From: Rhynochetos jubatus
Lineage: Eukaryota > Chordata > Aves > Eurypygiformes > Rhynochetidae
Length of the DNA stretch: 64,000 bases
Assembly: GCA_027574665.1 (NCBI GenBank)
Contig: CM050658.1
Location: 20,224,317-20,288,316 of the forward strand
Direction: 5' to 3'
A model generated the notes under the pieces. That model did not search any database. It was given only the letters and a program-made list of their open reading frames with translations, and was not told the origin of the DNA. The position numbers were made by a program, and so were the translations under genes. This document shows positions 27,294 through 42,471 of this stretch, in pieces. The number at the start of each line of letters is the position of its first letter. Position 1 is the first letter of the stretch.

Positions 27294-30200
27294 ATAGCAA
27301 CCAAGAGTTTGAAGAGCAGGAGGTTTTGTGGTGAGGGTTGGTATTTCAGCTTGGTTGATATCCACTCAGTTGACTTAAATCTGGCCTTTAAAAAGTAGGT
27401 AAGGCAACCAGGCTCGAAGTGTCTGGTCTGTTCTCCAAAGACAACACATGCTTGGCCACAAGCTGTGTGATTTTTGGATTAAGCAAGCCTGGATTTGTTT
27501 GCAAATATTAATATTTTTGTACTGTAAAGCACGGGTAGAAATCTACGCTCTGAAGGTTAAGCCATGTTTTGTCCCTGTCAGTGGTGCTCAAGAACCCGTA
27601 TTGCTGACGGGCTGGGAGCTTGGAGGGGCAGAGCTGGGGTGCGGGATCTGCCCTTTAAGCTGTAACCTGCTGTTTGCTAGCACTTTGGGTCTCCAAAAAC
27701 TGGCGACTGCCGTGTCTGAGTTGGTTAGCCCTGTCAGTGCAGTGTGTACGGGTCTAGATCTGCCTTTGCATGGCCCCACTGAAGGATTCTGACACAGACT
27801 GTCACAGGCAGGAGGTTTCTTCTCTCTCTGAGCTCCCTATTTGGAGGCAGGGTACCCAGGTTAGGACGTCGGATGATCTTTGCTCTGCACGCTGCTTTGC
27901 CTTGTCTTTGCAGGAGAAGGGCCTTTGGGGAGCTTTGGCACATCTGTGGTGTAGTTGGCTTGTTACGTGCAGTACTCGTGTCCTGGCAGCCCTGTGCACT
28001 GCTCAAACGGAGCCCCCAGAAACCGCTGCCAGTTGTATGTGCTGTGGCTTTGTCAATGACAGGAATACCTAGCTCTAGAGTTACTCTGCATGCAGAATTA
28101 CTGCTGTGTTTTCTTACTGGCCTGTAAATAAGGAGGAAAAAAAAACAAAAGGCCCTAGATTTGAAAATAAACGCAGTGGTGTTTGTTTGTGAACGATGAT
28201 GTGTTAACCTGCGGAACTTGAGCTTGATGTTATAGGTGGGCACCTGATGTTATAACAGGGAATAAATGTGTTTTGTAGAAAAGCAACTGAAAAAAACCCC
28301 CAAAGATAATCCTATGCTATAACCTAGGGAACACAGCATGGTTTTAAAAATCGGCAGCAGATTTGGCTGACAGCCTGTGTAGGTCTGAAATTTGAAGCAT
28401 TGCCCTGCACTTGACTAATATAATAAGTTTTGAAACAAAGTGACTTAAAATACTTATTTATAGAAAATACACCCAGGCTCTGGAATGCAACTGTAAGAAT
28501 GCTTAAAATATCCCTGGAAGAGTTGTACGGCTGGTCTGTGTATGTTTCCCAAACTCTGTTTTCAACTCTTCCAAAAGTTTCCATAGGTCTTTCGGATGGC
28601 TTTTTCCTGACATGCTGCGCCCATGGGCTGCCACTGGCAGAGCCAGCGTGCCGGGAGGGCTCCACGCTGAGCCCCCCAGCATGGGAAACCCACCGCCCTT
28701 GCCTGACGGTCCCAGAGCAGGGTGGTGGGTGCTGGCGTGGGTCCCGCACCCTAGGACAGGTGCAGCTGCGGACTTGCCCTCCTTGTGCCAGAGGAATTCG
28801 GCCCTTCGGCCGGATGGCTCGCTCCTCCTTTCCTGGGACAAGCCAGGCTGTCCCCTGGTGGAATGGCCCTTCCCAGGGTGCTGGCTGCCAGGGACTCTCC
28901 TCCCCAGCTCAGGGTGACTGGGGAGTGAGCACCCCACCGCAGGCACTGGGCCTCCTAATGCACCCTAAGCAACTTGCTGTATTTGTTTTATTTCCCGTGT
29001 GTGCCGTACCACCTTCACCCTGCCTTCGCCCATCCTGGTTTCCTCAACACTGGGAACCTGTCAGGTGCATTTTTATCAACATAATATCCCCAACAGGCAA
29101 ATTACCTCTTAAATAAACCTCCCAGACGCCAGAAGGGTTGGGGACAATGTCTACGTCCACCTTATCGCTTGCAGCTTCCAGACCTGGAAGGAGTTGAAAT
29201 CCGGCGTGTTTGTCGCTCCCGCAGAGCAAACAGCCTTGCGAGGACTTTGGCAAACCAGGGCTGTCTTTCCGAGGCTGTTCTATAGTTTGTTTTCTGGGAC
29301 AAAGTCTACTTAGACACCTAGATTGCACTGGGGAGTTTAGAGGAAACATAAATTATTAGTTTGCTGTGAAGGGAGAATGACTTTGATTGCTTTGCGAGCG
29401 TGCTTTCGCCAGCTTGCTACTGCGCGGGCTAAATCCGCCTCCTCCGGCTTCGGAAGGAGAAACGGCAACTGCGGAGGCTGTTTGCCGTGTCCTGGGAACG
29501 GGGGGGCTGAGCAGACCTTTCCTGACCTTCTCCTGCATTGAAAAAACATGCTCATTTTATGGGCAGTTAATTTATAGAAAGTTCCTGTTTAAATTTCCTC
29601 TCGGAGCCGTAAAACCGGAGAGCAGCTGCACCCATTAGCCAGCTAATCCGATGTGCTCACCCCCTCCCGGCTCGCCCTCCCCTTCCCCTCGGCTCCTTTG
29701 TGAGAGCGAACGTGGCAGCTTTGGGGAAATACCCCCAAAAACTTGTCGGGAAGCTGCTCTTCAGAGCCGGGGTGGTGGGTCACGCTGTTGGAGGGTGTCC
29801 TGCTTGCCCAGCCACAGCTCTGGGGGCTGGGCTCTCCCCCGGGAGCATCCCGGATGAGCCAGGTTTTGCGTTGCGTTCAGCCTGGTTTATGCAGGTGCTC
29901 TGCCGTGAGGGTGGTACCCTAAGGGCTGGTGGAAAGAACGCACACCCCGTTCTGAAACAGAAACCGTGTTCGCGTTTTGCCCCTCTCCCAGGCGTGGGGC
30001 GAGCTGTGTTTGTGCTCCTGCCTTCTCCCCCCTTTCCCCAAAGATGACACGTAAGGAGAAACTCCGGGGCTTGTTTGCGGTTGTGTTTGCGCCCCTCTCC
30101 GTGAAAGGAATTCATGCCTAGGAGGGTGCTGGGGCACCCCAACTCCAGGGCTTTGCCCTGGCTCCCTGCGGCAACCAGGCAGAGAGGATTTCGGAATGGG

Positions 30201-33200
30201 GATGCGCTCTAATGAATCTGATGCCAATCGCTAATTTTGATCTTGTTTGACAGAGAGGTCAGGATCTTGAAGACACTGAGCTCGTAAGAGAGCTGTTCTT
30301 TCCTCTACTGACAACAGGCAGGCTCACATTCCACCCCCCTGCTTCGGGGCTTGGTTGTAGTTACGTAGGTTTGGTTTCCTTCACCTTCTTGCCGTGCTAA
30401 AACCACCTTGCGGAAAAGGAGGAACCTCCAGCCCGTGTCCGGGGCTAAAAACCAGAACTAAACTCCAGCTCCTTCACTCCCAGAAGTATATACTGGGGCC
30501 TGGCACAGCTGTCCTGCCCGCTCTCCCGGCTGTCCCGGCTCATCAGCCCTCTGCCGCGGGGAAGGCAGCCAAGCCTTCGCCCTTTTGGCATCTTTTCACC
30601 CTTATCTCCCTTTTCTTCTAGGGGGTGGTTGACCAGTGCAGAAAATTGCTTTGGTGTGAGTGGCTGGAGGCTGCAGAGGTTTTCTGGAGCTTCCTGCTTT
30701 ATCTGCCAGGAATTGAGTAGAGGTATGATGGCAGGAAGGAGCGAAAGGGAGCGCTGAACACCCATCATAGGTTTCTGAACCTGCGAGGGCTCCTGGAATA
30801 AACCCCTTCAGCAGGTTGCTCCATCTGATGCAAGAACAGAGTCTCTGGCACGCTCAGGGCCTGAAATCTCTGTGCTTTGTTTAAGCTGGGGCCTGTTTCC
30901 CAGCCTTTAAATCTCCTCTGCAGCAGTTGATAAGCAGCCGGTCCCTTCTCCCGGAGAAAATGCTGCAGAAAGAAATGCCAGGAATGTGAGCAGCAGGTGG
31001 GGATGGGCAGATGTACGGGTCAATCACAGTAGGCTGACCGAGTGGTTTATTCCCCTAAAGACCTACTGTTTGCCTGCGGCTTGGCTTTTGCGTGTCCTCT
31101 CCATCCCCCTCCAGCTTCTACTGAGGGTGAAGATAAGAGTTGGGGTAGTTTTTCCCATTTCTTTCCTGGGCATGGTGGGCTCCGTGCAGGATTCCCTGCT
31201 CCTGGAGGAGCAGGGTGGTGGAGGCAGACCCTCTAGCTCACGCTGGAAGGGTCATAGCAGCATACCTAGTAAATAACTAACGTTACATCTTGGGGATGGG
31301 CTTCGGGGAATCTTGCTTCCCCATTACTCAAGTAGAAGGCAGACTCAATTAGTTAATTGAATTTGCTGCCCTGTTGCTTTTTTAAAACATGACTTCCCAT
31401 CTCTGAGGAGTCTGGAGTTATTTCTGTGGACAGAACCCTGTTTTAAGGTGGTGATACTTTGGGGACATCACCTGCATTGACAAGTGAGGAGGCCGCGCAG
31501 CTCCAGACAGCAGAGCTGCGCCTCTCCCAAGGGGAGCAGGACCCTCTGGGCATCGGAGAGAGGTCTGAGAGACTTTCAGCCATGGTGTGAGTACTTTTTG
31601 CTGCTGCTCTCGGGTATTTTGAGCATCTTGCCCTTCATATGGGGATGCCTTTTGGTAGCAGGACAACCTGATTTACATGAAATAACAGGCTGGATGGTGA
31701 AAAGCCTTTATCTGTTGATCTCTAAGCAGCTTTCCTGGGTGTGTTGGCAGTGTGTGTTGCAAGTAGAGCAAACCTGCAGTCACAAATGACGTTATGGATG
31801 TGTTTTCCCAGCCTCTAAGCTTTCGTTCTGTGTCAGGATACGTGTTATCCGAGTGCTTTGGATCCACTGCAGGGCTGTGTGCAGGTCCTTGCAAAGCCCA
31901 GGAGCAGCCATAGACTTGTAGGTGGTGTGATTAGACCTCTCAGTAAATGACTTGCCGAGTATTTTGGGAGGCTACTTCAGCTGGTCTGGATAATGCTGCT
32001 GCCTGCAGTGCTTCAGGGCACCCATCTCCAGTGATTTGCCTTCCCAGGGGCACTGCTGATGCCCGATAGGTGGTATCTTTAAGAAAATATGAAGGCACAT
32101 CTGCCCCTGAGTCCTCTTAGCAGTTTTTCTTCAGACTGTTTCTTGGTTTTGGGGAAGAGCAGTGTAAGGAAGAAAGAGCTTTCCCGAGGAAGAAAAGCAG
32201 CGAGAAGAAGGGATACGGCACAGAATAAAGACCTCGGGAACAAAACTTTGCAGCCATGAAATGATATTTTTCAAACTCTGTTCAGACAGCACCTAAACCG
32301 GGCTGTATTTGGGAGGTGCTTCCATCAGGTTTTAAACTGGTTCAGATCCTGGAGCAAAGGCAGCCACTAGCAGTGATGCTAATCAGGGCGCCGTTTGCAT
32401 TGCTACCTGACTGCGTTCTGTGGCCCCTCGGCTGGCGGCCAGCACTCTGACTGCTCTCCGGCCCTGTGGGCAGCTCCCCAGTCCTGGGACGTGGGTCAGC
32501 GCTGAGTCGTGTTCCCGTGGAGCTGCCTTCAAGGGGAATTGCCAAGGAGCAGGGCGTAGCAGCAGTAGCCAGAAGCACGCACGTCTGCATGCCGTAAGCC
32601 CCATTCCTGAGAAGTTGCCTCCCAATTGCAGTGATTTGGCTGGAGCTGCCTCTTGCAGGACTTTCCCGAATTAATTCCCATTTGGAGGGGATTCGGTCTA
32701 AAAGTCTGGGCGTGGGGTAGCCTGGTTTAGCTGCTGTGGCAGTTTTTCCTCCACAGGCCTGCGTGGAGGAGCGGCGAGGGTCTCGGTGAGGGTCGCACAC
32801 CACCCGCCGCAGGGTCGGACTGCAGTTGCAGTTAACTCTTGAACTTAAATTCCTGGCACAGGAATTTCCCAGGCTGTGTCCCTGCCTCAGGCTTTGTTTC
32901 AGGTTTTCAGCAAAAGCAGTTCAACCATTTTCAAGAGGTAAAGGATTAAAAAGAAAAAATCCAAGAAGCTTTAAGTTGCCAGTATTCAGAAAACCAAACA
33001 CAACCCAGCTGCTGGCTGGCATTGAGAGCACAGTGGCTGGAAGGTTGGCAGCCTCCGGCCTGGTTGCAAGGGATGTGCCATCTCCTCTCCCAGCAAAAAT
33101 GCCCCTTATCTCATGTATCTTATCAAGTTACAGGCGTCTGAAAGGCTCCCAGTTCACCAGTGCTTTGTAGGCTTGATCTGCCCAGTTAAGGTTTTCAAAG

Positions 33201-36200
33201 ATGCTGTCGGTACAGCCCGGGGCAGAGGGGCTGGATCTCTGCTGGGTGGGAGGGAGGGAGGTGGTGCCACCGGCCACCCCCAGCACTGGGACCGGGATCT
33301 GCCTCCTGGGCTGCTCGCTGCCAGCCACGGATGGGTGAAGGACTTGCCTGTCCTGAAGGCAGAAAGGACGCAAAGCTGGAATAGGGGTGGAGAGCAGGAG
33401 TGACTTGTGGTGCTTGCTGTGACCAGCTCCCGGACAAGCTTTCTTCTCAGGTATTCTGACTTTTCTTTAACCCATTATTTGCAACCTGGAGGTTTAAGTG
33501 TTACCTAGAGCACCATCAGTTGCTGTTGGGAGAGGGGGTTTAGGCTCAGCCTAAAGCAATGAGCAAAGTTCCCTGCTGCTGTAAGGTCTTGAATTAAATG
33601 AGAGGCTGGCTGGCTGCGACGGGAGACATGGCTCTTAGCTCTGAAAGCTGGTTTTTTCCTGTTTTTGTGGAAGGTGCTTCAGTTCTGTAACCTGGTTTTG
33701 TTTGCTCTGGACTTTGCTGCAAGAGGATAAGCGGAGGCCTTTGGAGAACAGCACTGAACTTGTGTTTGTAGATGAGAAGTTCCAAAACTGCATCATTCTT
33801 GCTCATCGCTACAGCTGCTGACCAGCTGTGGTCATACATGACTCTAGAAAGTGCCAGGGACACAGTTCTGCCGGAGGAGTTCAGCCTGGCCAGCAAAGCT
33901 GCAGTAGAGGCTCTGAGCTGGAAGAAAATGCTTCCTCTGGGGAGGCTGGCGGCCGAGTCCTTCTAAAAAGGGCTAACTGCTTTATGTGACACACCCGGGG
34001 GGTGTAGGGGAGGGCATCCGCTCCTGTCTGGCACGCAGCCGGTGACGCTGTGGTCCCTGATCAGAGACCTGCTGGGTGAATGCTTGGTGACTCTAACTAG
34101 TAAGCCAGGTTATTTTTGGCATGGCATCTCTGCTTCATAGGGGATGGAGTGAGCTGCTAAACCCACATTTTTCCTGTACAACTTGTTATTAAGCCCAGAA
34201 GAGGCTCAAGCACCAATCCAGAGTTTCTCTTAGGGGGTGGGCTGTGTTGGAGCTGGAGACTTACCCTGGCTGCAGCGTAACCCTGTTTTCATTTTTAAAC
34301 TTTAAGCCTAGCCCCTCCACGTGAGGAAACGGTGGCTGTGACCAGGCTTTGTAACTGCCTCAGCTGCATGACTTAAGTCACCTGCCCACATCTGGACCAT
34401 TCTGCATCCTCCAAATGCCATAACATGTGCAAATAGGTCCTGTGGGACTGACCTGGTCTCGGCTGAGACCTTACGGGCCGTCCCTCCACCTACAGTGACA
34501 GTGTGCCAACAAATACAGCCATTGAAGTAAAATACCATAAGCAAAGCTTTGGCGCACATAATTGGGTACCTAATTGCTCTGCTTGCCACATGGGGATCGG
34601 AATTGCTCTCCCGCTCTGGAGGCTGCACGGGCCATACTGCGATAAGCAGTTTAATTGTCTCCCTGCATCTGCGGCAGCGCTGTCAAGCGAAGGCAAGCTG
34701 AACACACCTTCGGAGCTTAACAGCCTCTCCGCAATGCCAAGGCTGCATTTCTTTCCCTGTGGTACTTGAGCATCTTTCTTCAAACAGCCCTTATGCTCTT
34801 GCTAAACTTTATGTTCTCCTATGCCGTTTGATAGCAACGAGCCATCAGGTTTTTCTGGGAAGCGTTGCAGATGTACTTAGGTCCAAGAACAGCCATAGGA
34901 ATGCGACTGCGAGCACTGAGGAGAGTCCAGTGGGTGCTAGTACCGGGATGCCCTCTTAAATGAAATACCTGGATTTGGGTATCGTGTTGGTAGTAAGGAT
35001 CGGGTGAGGGCTGCGCAGAAGTCAGAGCAGGAGTGACCCGGGGCAGGGAGGAGGGGATTCAGATGAAAAGGCTTGGAGTGATGAAGGACAAACTTCTCTG
35101 CTGTTCCGTGCTCTCAGGAGCACTTAGGACTGTTGTTGGGCTGGGAGGTGGGTTGTCCTTGTTTCCCGGGGTCAGCACAGACTGTGCCTAGGGCTGGGCT
35201 CTGCTCTGTTGTGGGTGCCCCAAGGCAGAGAAGGTGGCTCTAGGGGAGCAGAGCTCAAAGTAATGAAAACACGGGCATAGAGGCACTGCTGTTGCAAAGG
35301 ATCGTAAAGTGAGTACTCCTAACTTCCCTAAGAAACGCAGGCCCAAAGGGGAGAGTGGATTTGGGATGTCCTAAGCACGTGTGATGAGCAAGAAGAGAGG
35401 ACACTTGGCTGAGCACTGGTTTAGTTTTCCTTGTTGCCTCAGAATGGCATCCAACTGCTTTCCTGGGGCAAACACAGGAGCTGTGATGCCTGACCCCATT
35501 CCTGGGATTCTTGCAGAGTGAGCAGGTAAGCCATCACGTTTGCGCTGGGAAAGCATTCCGTACAGGATCAGTCTCATCTTACCCCTTTTTTTGTTTTTTC
35601 CTCTTTACAACTGAAGTTCATGTTTTGATCTGCTCACTGGAGTCAGGAGGGCACAGTTGTTCCCATCTTCCGTGTCTTTGTGCAGCTGTGAGTCCACGCT
35701 GCTGTCCCTCCGCAGCTGTCTCCACCGTCACCCTGGAATCCGTGGGACACAGCCAGCGTGCTGGGAAGGAAGGCTGCAGTCTTTCGGCTTCGGTGTTAAA
35801 ACAGCAGTGGCAGACCAGGAGGAATGCAGCCCGTGCTCACGCTATTTGAAATACACCATAACTTGGGGGTTTTCCCCTCAAAACCACGCAGGACTTGTTT
35901 CCAGCCTCTCTGGCCCGTACAAGGTGGAATTCCTGTGAGGAAGGGAGACATTTCTGGATTTTTTTGTGCTGTGGCAAAACCTCGGGATGGTTTTTTGAGG
36001 ACTGATGGCCGTGCTAGCTCGTTAACTGTTACAAATGCATTACAGCGTGTGGGGCCAGGGCTGCTTACGGATGAAAAACATCAGTGTTCCTTGCCGCGTC
36101 CGTGCCGTCTCTCTGCCTCCCCTTTTTCCTGCACGCGCTCTGCCTTTACCCAGCTCCCAGGTTTAAATTACGTGTCTGGTGGCTGAGCAGGTCAATTTGT

Positions 36201-39200
36201 TCCTATTTTTTTTCAGTTACCCACTGGGCTCTCCCTGCCAGCAGGAAAAGTCAGGAGCCTACAGAAACTCGTGTTCAGTGTCTTTGCTGCCAGACGAAGA
36301 CTTCATTTAATTTAAGCTGAAACTTGCCAGAAATGGATTTAAAGCCATGCTTTCTGGAAAGCATTTTCCAGTCCCTCGGACTTTCTTGCTTGTGGAATTT
36401 GGGCACTGGCAATGGCAGGATGTGCTTGTGCTGGAATTGCTGCAGGGGCTTGCTCGGAGCAACCCTTGAAGCCACTTTGACGTGGAGGGTGCGATGCTGA
36501 GCCGTGTTTCCCTGCAGCGTATTTAGTAGATGGCGCTGGCTTTGTGCGTGTCAGGGCTGATGCTCTAAAGCCCTTTTTAGCCAGATCTGAAGTAGTCTGA
36601 ATGGTCTTGCATTGAAATAATTCAACTTGCCCCTGGATTTCTCAATACCAGAGCAGGGTGGGGAGAAAAGCTGGAGCTATCTGTGCGTTGGTGGACCTGT
36701 AATGAGCAGCTCCAGCCTTCCCCGCTCCTGGCTGAAGCCGCAAAGGCCATGGTCAAAACCAGATGAGGGTTATTTTTTAATTATGCAGTGCAGGGTAAAC
36801 AAGGTAATTTAGCTGAAGTATAATGCAGTGCGATTAATGCTGCAGGAATGCGATGCAGACTCAGTGTCTTGTCTTTTAAGATGCTCATCTTTGCTTTTCC
36901 ATTTAAATCAGTCTTCTTGCACCAGAGCACTTGGGAAGCAGGTGGACCTGCGAAGCCATGCGCTGTCCTGTCTCAGTAAGCTCGTGGCATCGCTGATCTG
37001 CTGCTTTTAGACTTAGTGTGTGAAGGAAAGGCTGGCTGTCTCGGGCCAGAGGGTACTGTGAGAGCAGACAGTGAAGCTGAAGCAGTCCAGCCCTCTGCTC
37101 CCTGGTCTCTGGCAAGGGGAGAAGGCACCTATAAAAATGTGCACCTGCAGGAAGAGGTTATCAGCGTGATGGGGTCTGGGGATTCCGGAATTTCTGTGGG
37201 TTTAAGGGAATGTGCTGCCCAGCTGGAAGCTGCTGATCTTCAGGGAGGTAATTCCTCCTCCAGCAGCTTTCTCTGCCTCTGTGGCATGGGAGCGGCACTG
37301 CTTCATTTTGCAGCTTTCCCGTTTTATGCTTGACTGTTAAAGTCGGAACACTTCTATCTCATTCTGCCAAGAAGCGTTGAGAACAGTTTTCATGAGAAAC
37401 ATGGAAAGTTGCAGGTCCACGGCTGATGCCCTGGCTGCTCTGCATAAATCACTGGGTGGTAAATGTATTTAAATTAAGAGCTATGGCAGCCTTGCTAGCT
37501 GAGTAATAAATCAAGGCTGAGCAGCTCCATAAAGTTGAATCTTAATGCCTTGGCTGGGAGTTGCAGGGTGGGGTGGTAAAGCCGATGGAACAGCGGGATG
37601 TTTCTAAACGGAATGTGCCTGCCCTTAGTTACGCAGCCACAAGGAATATAAATGATGCTGCGTACGTAACTGAAGTGCTGGAAATGGCTTTTTGTTGGTG
37701 CTGCTTGCCTTGTTCCGTGTGTCTGCTTGACGTCAGCTGTTTGTCTGACACCTCTTCGGTGGCAGCAGCAGATCCTGTGCCCGGCAGTCAGGCCCTTGGC
37801 AGGGGGAGAGATCCTAAGCTTTGCCTTCCAGTCCTGTAGCGCTGAAGCCCTGGTGCTGTGACATCAGCCTATAGGAAATTATGGTGCTTCAATGCTTCCA
37901 AGGACCTCCTCAAAATATTTCATTATCTGAGGAATTTTGTGGAATACCCAGAAGGTGATTACAAACCCTTGGAATGTGGCTGCCTCTCCATAAAGCAGTC
38001 CAGCCAAGCAGCATTTTGAGGCAACTCTCAAATATGAAACCTCATCAAGATTTTCTTGTGTTCGGATTTGGATTGAGTTCCTGCAGCCCTGGGGCTGTTG
38101 GTTGCTCGCACTAGAGGAACACCTGCCCGAGCCGCCTGCTCTCGGGTGCTCCAGCAAAGCTGGCGCTTGCCTGGTGGCTGCGGTGCCAGCACGTCCTAGG
38201 GAAGCCTGAATGCCGTTCTCTGTGCGCAGGGCTGTTCTGGTGATGGTGAAAGTACTCTGTGTGGCCAAAACGTGGGCAAGGGTCCTGCCCCAAGCCCTCT
38301 GGCCAGGCTCGGGTGTACCGCCAGAGCTGGAGCCTTGGAAGGGTTTCCTTCAGAGCAGGATTTGGAAGTATGATCAGGTTTCCTAAGAAGGGGTTTTGCA
38401 GGACCGCCCTGCTCATCAATTTGTCCTTTGCCCCTCTAATATCTTCTGTTTGCTGACTTAAAGGAAGGAGCCTTATATCTTTTTATTAAAACAAAAAAGG
38501 CGGACAGGTAGGTGGGAGAGTTTTGGCACGGAGCTCCCTGCTCTCCTCTGTGTGACTCCTGCAGTGAGTGCTGTGCTCCCCAAGCCAAACCGTGGCTGAA
38601 ACTTCAAGTGAGATTTCCTGCCTTGCTGGACGTGGGAGCTTATCCCTCGGGGTCTTTCTGTGTTTGTGTGGACTCTTTAGTACTTAATAAGACAAAATGT
38701 CCAGTGGAAGCTCCCTCCCTGATTAGGATATTCATCGTTTCTCTTCCGTGTGGATTCTCTGAATCCTCATAAGGAGTGTTGTTCAGCCTTTAGTTCAGTT
38801 AAGAAATCAAGCAGGAGATGCAAACCTTTTTAGCTTCATTGGTTTCAGTGCTCATGACTAGGTGGGAAGAGAACATCTCCTGCTCTGTACAGCAGGGCAG
38901 CTTAGGGAGTAAGTATTTTCCTGAGCTTCAGCTGAGATTTCAGGTGCTGCTGGAGGCTCGTGAAGGATTTTGTCCCTTTGGAGCATGGGGTGGAGGGCAG
39001 CCCTGTTGGTGACGGTGCCTTGGTTTAAACCCGTTTCAGAAGCAGCAGCTTCGATAGGCACCTGCTTTCCAGCCGGGTGACTTCTATCAAAGGTCATTAG
39101 CTGGTGTGAATTAGACTTGAAACAGCTGGTGGATGGTGAGTGATACCAGGGGACAGGACACACAGTGGTGACTGTCACGCCGGCTGCTCCTGCACATGTC

Positions 39201-42200
39201 CTTCAGCACTAGCTGGGGAACAACCTGCCCGCTGAGGAATACAGGATCGGGCTCTGGTGCCTCATAGTCCTTGCATTTAAAAAGTGACAGCTTCTATCTT
39301 GTTTTCTGCTGGCTGGTGCTTTCTCTGTTGTCGGTGAGTGCCTCAGCTGTGTTTTGTGGCTGGAGCTGCACAGGGGTCCTCTGGATACCTTGTTGGACCA
39401 GCTTTGTTAGGCAGTTTATTTTGCTTTTTTAGAAGTCGCTGATGGGAGTGGCCGAGACAGTCTGGGCTCTCAGTATGCCTGGGGGAGGCAGAGGCACCCT
39501 GCGTCAGTCTTCGTGTACTTGAGGACTTGTATTTTGGTACAGAAATCCACGTCAGTTATAAGACTACATAAAACTCAGCTTTGTCCTGGCAAATTCACAC
39601 GTAAACCAGTTGGACGCCCATGTAAATCATTTCTAGAGGGTCCAGAGTCAGAGCTCGGTGAACACCAGCCGCTATGGCACAGCGAGCGCGTGGACGGCTG
39701 GGGAATTGGTCTCGAGAGCCCTGCATCTTCCAATGCTTATAGCAATTAGTGCCCCTCGAATCCGAGTGCGGTGTCACGGGGACCGGTCTGCCGTCTTGTG
39801 TAAGCTAACCAGTGAGAGAACTCTTTTTGTGGTCCAGATCAGAATCGCTCTGATGTTTGGTGCTTTGGTCTCCTCTGTCGGCTGCCTCTCTGCCACCTGC
39901 CCAGGCGCTGCTGCCAGCCTGGGTGCCCACCGTCCCGGGCTCTCCCGAGGGCGGCTTCTGCTAAAACTGTGTAAGATCAGTCTTACCTTCAAGCAGATTC
40001 AGCAAGATAGGAAGCTTCCCTGACCAAAGAGAAATCTAGAGTCAAAAATACCTGTTTCATCTTGCTGTCCTGAGTTCTGGTTTTTACTAAAACTTGGAAA
40101 CTGATAAAGCGTTCGTATCCGTTCGTATACATGCCTGTCATGCTTGTCTTCAAAATACCCATTTTTATAGCATTTGCATGGAAGGACCCCTTAGCCCCAT
40201 CTTTTTTCTGTACCCTTCTGTAGTTTAATTTCCTGTGGATTTTAGCACTAGCTTTCACTTACATCCCCTTAAACGTAGAATTCAATATTAGGATTTTTAA
40301 ACTTTCTCACTCTTGTTTCCAGACAAAACCAGGAGTTGCAAGTAGAGTTTGGGGGGCTTGCCCTGGCTGGCTATGCACTGGAAACCCAAGTGAAGCCGAG
40401 GCCACGTTAAGCTGCGTGCCCTTAGGCAGACGGACCCTTGCTCTGCCCTGCTACAGCTGTATATTTAGCCTGTATGCCCTTTCCAATAACAGCCAGGAGA
40501 AGATGCCTAGGGAGGAATGCGAGTCATCGTTTCCCTGAATGCCGTCCTGGGATCCTGCTATCTGTCACGAAGTGCTTCTTGAGCCAGAGACGCTGCCTTG
40601 GTAACTCTGCCTTGTCCCACCCTTGTTTTTTTTTTTAACCCACGTGAATTTTTAACATTCGCCACTGCATCCTGGGGGAAACACCCATTTTGTTTGGATC
40701 TGAGCCTGGTTCTGGTTCGTTTGGCTTCTGGTCCTTTCACCAGAGGAGAGCCTGGGCCCTTGTTCCCTGTCGCCCTCATGCCCCAGTGCATCCCACTTTG
40801 TTCTCCCCCAGCTCCCTCCGGGAAGGGCCCATTTGTACCTTCGCTTCCCGTCGCCTTTCTCTGCCAGCCCTCCCGCAAGTCGGGGCTCGCTCGAGGGGTG
40901 TGAGCAGTGTTTAAGGAGTGGGGTGGCACTGGTGAAGCTGTCCTCAGTGATGGTTTGGAGTCCCCTGCTCGTTGGTGGGTGTTTATGTCCTAATTTGCCT
41001 GCTTGCTGGCAGCACCCAGGAAAATGGCAGTTCTGTCTGCCTGCAATGTTTGTAATTACAGGGAAAAAATGATCTCTGAGGCCTTCTAAATACTTGGGAA
41101 GATGATATCTGGGTCTCCTTTCAACTGAACGCACTTGGAGATACGATCTGAGTTGGCTGTCTGGGAATAACAAAGTCGGAGGAAGGGATTGATTGTGGTC
41201 GCTGAAACTTTGATGAAAGAGTCAGGAGTCTCGCCCAGCCAAGATCTGCAAAATGTTCTCTCTCTCAGAGCTGTCTCTGCAGGAAGTGCCGGAGATGACA
41301 TGTCCTAATGAACGCGAAACCCTTGCGGTGCAGCGTCTTGAGGGGTCGGGCTTCCCGTAGCCGCTGGCTCAGCGATCCGGTGTCAGTCGGTCGGTGTCTC
41401 TGGTCCCAGGCTGGGGAAGAACCACGAGCAGCTCTAGTTGGCCAAGGGGAGACAGGAGATGCAAATGAGAGGGCTGTGGGAAGGCTTCATCCCTTCTTGG
41501 GGGCACAAAACTCTCCTCAAAAGGAAGAGGAAGCTTTCTGCTATTTTCCATTAAGCTACAGGAAAGTTAAGTATCTCAGTGCTTACTCTAGCAGAATCAA
41601 AACCGCTGCGAGGTGTCGATTGCCGTGACCACTTCCCGTACAGGCTTCACCAGGCTGCCTGTGGCATGCGTGACTGGAAGCAACAAGTCGGTGACAGTTC
41701 GCAGCAGAGTTCGGCACCAGCAGGAGGGTGCTGCTTGTTTCCCTGCCGGGCACACGCTTTTAGCACTGCTGGTTTGGGTTTGTTTGGGGTTTATTTTTTT
41801 CCCCAAATTGTTTTACAGCATCAGGGTTTCCTGCTACTGACACCAGATGTGCCGGAGACAAGCAATGCAGAAATACAAGAAGAGAGGAAGCTGAAAAAAG
41901 CATCTTTTTTGTGCGTACATCCTTTTTGATCCAGGGGTCACTTCTCTTGGGCCGTGAACTCAGTGACAGCACAAGGTGCGTATAGCTGCAGACAAGCGTG
42001 TTGAAATGCAGTTTTAGGGTGAGGAATCCGGTACAGCTTGGTGTGTACCTCCTGGGCTGATGGCAGCCGGGGTGACCAGCTAACGATGGCAAGCTGGTCA
42101 ACCGGCTGCACGTGACAGGGTGGAAAGGGCTCCCAGGGCTTCAGGAGCGGCGACCCGGGGCTCTCGCTAAGGCGGCTTTCTTGGGCAGTCCAATCTATGA

Positions 42201-42340
42201 TGCCGAGCCGCCTGCTACTTTGGTTTTGATGGCTCTAAGCAGGGAGCTGTGGTTGCAGTGTTCAGCCAAAATCACGTAAGTGATCTTGTCTTTTAGAAAG
42301 GGATCCAGTCTCTGCGTAAAGCTGCCATCCCCACAGCAGT

Positions 42341-42471
42341 CTGGAGGTATTTGAGACGTGTGGATGAGGTGCTTAGAGACACAGTTTAGTGGTTGGATTA
42401 GCAGTGTTATGGTAACGGTTGGACTTGGTGGTCTTAAAGGTCTTTTCCAACCTAAAAGATTCTGTGATTCT
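42341..42471 (+). mobile_element. CR1 LINE, short 3' tail
   Basis: CR1 3' sequence with GTCTTAAAGGTCTTTTCC, ending in the tail repeat ATTCTGTGATTCT. About 130 bp remain. Confidence 0.88.
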